A stretch of 64,000 nucleotides of DNA from Xylophilus sp. Leaf220 (GTDB lineage Bacteria > Pseudomonadota > Gammaproteobacteria > Burkholderiales > Burkholderiaceae_C), in NCBI RefSeq assembly GCF_001421705.1, contig NZ_LMKO01000001.1:109451-173450 (forward strand). Direction: 5' to 3'. Below, piece by piece: positions 60,927-64,000 of this stretch. Under the pieces are notes generated by a model. That model ran no database searches, was not told where the DNA came from, and saw only the letters and a list, made by a program, of their open reading frames with translations. How positions within the stretch are numbered: the stretch's first letter is position 1; each line of letters begins with the position of its first letter. The position numbers were made by a program, and so were the translations under genes.

Positions 60927-61358
60927 ATGAGCGAATGGAAACCCATCTGCCGCGTCGAGGACATCCCGGTCCTCGGCTCCCGCCGTGTCGCCCGCCCGGT
61001 GGGCGTCGACGTGGCCGTGTTCCGCAACGACCAGGACCAGGTCTTCGCACTGCTCGACCGCTGCCCGCACAAGGGCGGCCCGCTCAGCCAGGGCATCGTC
61101 TTCGGCACCAGCGTGGCCTGCCCGCTGCACAACTGGACCATCGGCATGGACGACGGCTGCGCCAAGGCGCCCGACGAGGGCTGCACCCCGCGCTTCGCCG
61201 TCCGCGTCGATGCCGGCGTGGTGCACCTGGATGCGGGCGAGCTGGCCACGCACGCCACCGACCTGCCGCGTCCCGTGGCCGGCCCGCGTGCGGTGGGCGC
61301 CCACGGCGCCAACGACACCGGCCATCCGCAGAACGACATGGCCGGCGCCGCTGCCTGA
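60927..61358 (+). CDS. nirD: nitrite reductase [NAD(P)H] small subunit
   Basis: The 143-residue Rieske-type subunit has the [2Fe-2S] ligand pairs in CPHKGGPLSQG and CPLHNWTIGMDDG near residues 47 and 67. It completes nitrite reductase with NirB. The C-terminal 35 residues are a hydrophilic extension. Nitrate reductase follows after 53 nt. Confidence 0.96.
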   Translation: MSEWKPICRVEDIPVLGSRRVARPVGVDVAVFRNDQDQVFALLDRCPHKGGPLSQGIVFGTSVACPLHNWTIGMDDGCAKAPDEGCTPRFAVRVDAGVVHLDAGELATHATDLPRPVAGPRAVGAHGANDTGHPQNDMAGAAA

Positions 61359-61411
61359 ACGCCTTGCCCCGCCCCGCCGTCCGCCCCCTCCCACCACCAG
61401 CGAAACAGCCC

Positions 61412-64000
61412 ATGCAGGAAACCAAGTCCACCTGCCCGTACTGCGGCGTCGGCTGTGGTGTGGTGATCGAATCGCACGACGGGCAGATCACCGGCGTGCG
61501 CGGCGACCCGGCGCATCCGGCCAACTTCGGCCGGCTCTGCACCAAGGGCTCGACCCTGGCCCGCACCGCCACCGCCCAGGTCACCCTGCAGACCCGCCTG
61601 CTGCAGCCGATGCTGCGCGCCGCGCGCGGCGCCGCGCCGCAGGCCCTGCCGTGGGACACCGCGCTGGACCTGGCCGCCGACAGGTTCGCCGACACGATCC
61701 GCACCCACGGGCCGGACGCGGTGGGCTTCTATCTCTCGGGCCAGTTGCTCACCGAGGACTACTACGTCTTCAACAAGCTGGCCAAGGGCCTGATCGGCAC
61801 CAACAACGTCGACACCAACTCGCGCCTGTGCATGAGCAGCGCGGTGGCCGGCTACAAGCAGACCCTCGGCGCCGATGCGCCGCCGGTCTGCTACGACGAC
61901 GTGAACCATGCCGACTGCCTGTTCATCACCGGCAGCAACACCGCCTGGGCGCACCCGATCCTCTACCGCCGGATCGAAGACGCGCGCGCCGCCAACCCGG
62001 CGATGAAGATCGTGGTGGTCGACCCGCGCCGCACCGACACCGCCGCCGCCGCCGACCTGCACCTGGCGATCCAGCCCGGCACCGACGTGATGCTCTACCA
62101 CGGCATGCTGCACATCATGCTGTGGGAGGGCTGGACCGATGCGGCCTACATCGCGGCGCGCACCACCGGCTTCGATGCGCTCAAGGCCCTGGTGCGCGAC
62201 TGCACGCCCGACAACGTGGCGTTCCTCTGCGGCATCAGGAAGGAAGACCTGTTCCAGGCCGCGCGCCTCTTCGCCACCTCGGCCGCGACGCTCAGCCTCT
62301 ACTGCATGGGCCAGAACCAGTCGACCAGCGGCACCGCCAAGAACACCGCGCTGATCGGCCTGCACCTGGCCACCGCCCAGATCGGCCGCCCCGGCGCCGG
62401 GCCGTTCTCGCTCACCGGCCAGCCCAATGCGATGGGCGGGCGCGAGGTGGGCGGCCTGTCGAACCTGCTCTCGGCCCACCGCGACATGGCCAACCCGCAG
62501 CACCGCGCCGAAGTGGCCGCGCTGTGGGGCGTGGCCGACGTGCCCGCCACCCCGGGGCGGAGCGCGATCGACATGTTCCAGGCCGCGGCCGACGGCGAGA
62601 TCCGCGCGCTGTGGATCTCCTGCACCAACCCGGCGCAGTCGATGCCAGACCAGGCGATGGTGCGCCGCGCGCTCGAGCGCTGCGATTTCGTCGTGGTGCA
62701 GGAGGCGTTCGCCACCACCGCCACCTGCGCCTTCGCCGACCTGCTGCTGCCCGCCACCACCTGGGGCGAAAAGGTGGGCACCGTGACCAACAGCGAGCGC
62801 CGCATCAGCCGGGTCCGCCCCGCCGTGCCCGCCCCCGGCGCCGCCCGCCACGACTGGGCCGCCGCCACCGATTTCGCACAGCGCCTGGCCGCACGGCTGC
62901 CGGCCCTGCCGCAGCACCTGTTCCCCTATTCGCTCGACCCGTTCGCCGCCGACGCGTCGGCCGAGGCGATCTGGAACGAGCACCGCGAAACCACCCGCGG
63001 CCGCGACCTCGACATCACCGGCCTCTCGTGGGCGATGCTCGATGCGCAGGGCCCGCAGCAGTGGCCGCTGCCCGAGGGCGGAGCGCCCAGGGCACGCCTC
63101 TACGAGGACGGCCGCTTCGCCACCCCCGACGGCCGCGCCCGCTTCGTCGCCGTGCCCTACCGGGCGGTGGCGGAGCCGCGCGACGCGCGCTACCCCTTCT
63201 CGCTCACCACCGGCCGGCTGCGCGACCAGTGGCACGGCATGAGCCGCACCGGCACGCTGGGCCGGCTGTTCGGCCACGTGGCCGAACCGGCGGTGCAGCT
63301 GCACCCGTCGGACATGGCGCGCCGCAAGCTCGCGGCGGGCGACCTGGTCCAGCTCACCTCGCGCCGCGGCTCCATCGTGGTGCCGGTGCAGCCGTCGGAA
63401 GACGTGGGCATGACCCAGGCCTTCATGGCGATGCACTGGGGCGAGGAATTCCTGTCGGGCCAGTCCTCCATCGGCCAGCGGCTGGCGGGCGTCAACGCGC
63501 TCACCCTGCCCGCCTACTGCCCCGATTCCAAGCAGCCCGAGCTGAAGCACACCGCGGTGAAGGTGCTGAAGGCCGAGCTGCCCTGGACGCTGCTCGGCAT
63601 GGCCTGGCTGCCCGAGGGCGAGGCGCTCGCCGCCCGCGACGCGCTGCGCACGCTGATGGCGCAGTTCCCCTTCGCCACCTGCGTGCCGTTCTCCAACAAC
63701 GCGCCGCTGGCCGCGCCCGAGCAGGAGCGCTTCGGCGTGCTGTTCCGAGCCGCGGCCTACGAGGCGCCGCCCGAAGCCCTGGTCGCGCAGGTCGAACAAC
63801 TGCTGGGCCTGGGCACGCCGGACGCGCTGCGCTACGCCGACCGCCGCCGCGGCCAGCGCCGGGCGATACGCCTGCGCCGCGAGGGTGCCGATGCCTTCAT
63901 CGACGGCTTCGTCCTGGCGGGCGACACCCGGGCCGAATCGTGGCTGCGCACCCTGCTGCAGGACGAGCTGCCGGCCCAGGCCTACGGCCGGCTGCTGCTG
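61412..64000 (+). CDS. nasA: assimilatory nitrate reductase catalytic subunit (3' end beyond the window)
   Basis: An 863-codon open frame continues past the right edge. It begins with the [4Fe-4S] motif TCPYCGVGCG (Cys8, Cys11, Cys15) and LCTKG (Cys43), then the molybdopterin domains: TNSRLCMSSAVAGYKQTLGADAPP with the presumed Mo-ligand Cys, the FITGSNTAWAHP block, VVDPRRTDTAAAADLHLAIQPGTD, and the C-terminal cofactor-binding barrel (YPFSLTTGRLRDQWHGMSRTG). The last readable part resembles the region before a BFD-type [2Fe-2S] domain, which may follow outside. It reduces nitrate to nitrite for NirBD in the same operon. Confidence 0.95.
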   Translation, partial: MQETKSTCPYCGVGCGVVIESHDGQITGVRGDPAHPANFGRLCTKGSTLARTATAQVTLQTRLLQPMLRAARGAAPQALPWDTALDLAADRFADTIRTHGPDAVGFYLSGQLLTEDYYVFNKLAKGLIGTNNVDTNSRLCMSSAVAGYKQTLGADAPPVCYDDVNHADCLFITGSNTAWAHPILYRRIEDARAANPAMKIVVVDPRRTDTAAAADLHLAIQPGTDVMLYHGMLHIMLWEGWTDAAYIAARTTGFDALKALVRDCTPDNVAFLCGIRKEDLFQAARLFATSAATLSLYCMGQNQSTSGTAKNTALIGLHLATAQIGRPGAGPFSLTGQPNAMGGREVGGLSNLLSAHRDMANPQHRAEVAALWGVADVPATPGRSAIDMFQAAADGEIRALWISCTNPAQSMPDQAMVRRALERCDFVVVQEAFATTATCAFADLLLPATTWGEKVGTVTNSERRISRVRPAVPAPGAARHDWAAATDFAQRLAARLPALPQHLFPYSLDPFAADASAEAIWNEHRETTRGRDLDITGLSWAMLDAQGPQQWPLPEGGAPRARLYEDGRFATPDGRARFVAVPYRAVAEPRDARYPFSLTTGRLRDQWHGMSRTGTLGRLFGHVAEPAVQLHPSDMARRKLAAGDLVQLTSRRGSIVVPVQPSEDVGMTQAFMAMHWGEEFLSGQSSIGQRLAGVNALTLPAYCPDSKQPELKHTAVKVLKAELPWTLLGMAWLPEGEALAARDALRTLMAQFPFATCVPFSNNAPLAAPEQERFGVLFRAAAYEAPPEALVAQVEQLLGLGTPDALRYADRRRGQRRAIRLRREGADAFIDGFVLAGDTRAESWLRTLLQDELPAQAYGRLLL

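Noticed and set aside
58901-63799. 1632-codon open frame on the minus strand opposite nirB, nirD and nasA
   Set aside because: It is antisense to three genes with clear motifs; in GC-rich DNA the complementary frame of a real gene is often free of stops. Its translation is low-complexity (His, Gly, Ala, Val-rich) with no domain.

Overview
The window is a high-GC, densely packed bacterial chromosome segment. Gene content and order point to a betaproteobacterium of the order Burkholderiales, most likely the family Comamonadaceae: a complete 14-subunit nuo operon followed by a DUF2818 gene, the rpsO-pnp-quinone oxidoreductase-tpiA-secG-tRNA-Leu run leading into nuoA, and the cysS-glycosylase-accA-tilS-lysC-tRNA-Ser run. 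The genus cannot be decided from sequence alone. No insertion sequence, prophage, rRNA or CRISPR array was seen.

Layout. 1-1254: a secreted DNA/RNA endonuclease and a tRNA-Ser with its terminator. 1312-6944 (minus): lysC, tilS, accA, a 3-methyladenine glycosylase and cysS. 7135-13472 (plus): an exported TPR protein, an L,D-transpeptidase, two adjacent cyclophilins, lpxH, an MtfA-type peptidase and a PEBP-like protein. 13572-16518 (minus): a DsbA/FrnE-like oxidoreductase, pcaC, pcaB and a Tyr/Pro-repeat exported protein. 16757-20518 (plus): glnS and an MsbA-type ABC exporter. 20674-42159 (minus): a 21-kb block with a small membrane protein, DUF1178, NUDIX, DUF2818, nuoN to nuoA, tRNA-Leu, secG, tpiA, quinone oxidoreductase, pnp and rpsO. 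42300-45683: a small exported protein, an orphan amino-acid-type binding protein, an Hsp20 followed by a remarkable long hairpin, and tsaD. 45790-64000: a nitrate-assimilation locus.

The nitrate locus is the most informative part. It encodes NasR (nitrate-sensing NIT domain plus RNA-binding ANTAR domain), an NrtABD-type nitrate ABC importer, an MFS nitrate/nitrite transporter, NirB and NirD nitrite reductase, and the assimilatory nitrate reductase, which runs off the right edge. Each of the three transcription units (nrtA, MFS transporter, nirB) is preceded by a readable sigma-54 -24/-12 promoter and then by a leader RNA holding two hairpins with 6-nt loops of the A-N-N-G-N-N type. The second hairpin overlaps the 5' arm of an intrinsic terminator. 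This is the architecture expected for ANTAR-protein antitermination, so the units look doubly gated: nitrogen limitation through sigma-54, and nitrate through NasR. Within the locus sit a class A beta-lactamase, a TonB-dependent siderophore receptor, an oppositely oriented bifunctional PP2C phosphatase/Ser-Thr kinase with a possible coupled leader peptide, and a toxin-antitoxin pair with its own promoter and palindromic operator.

Across the window a short imperfect palindrome (roughly TCTAGCTATC, about 6 nt, then GTAGCAATC) recurs at seven places. Three copies lie in coding sequence, all in the same reading frame. pnp carries an uninterrupted 16-unit CAG tract encoding 17 glutamines.
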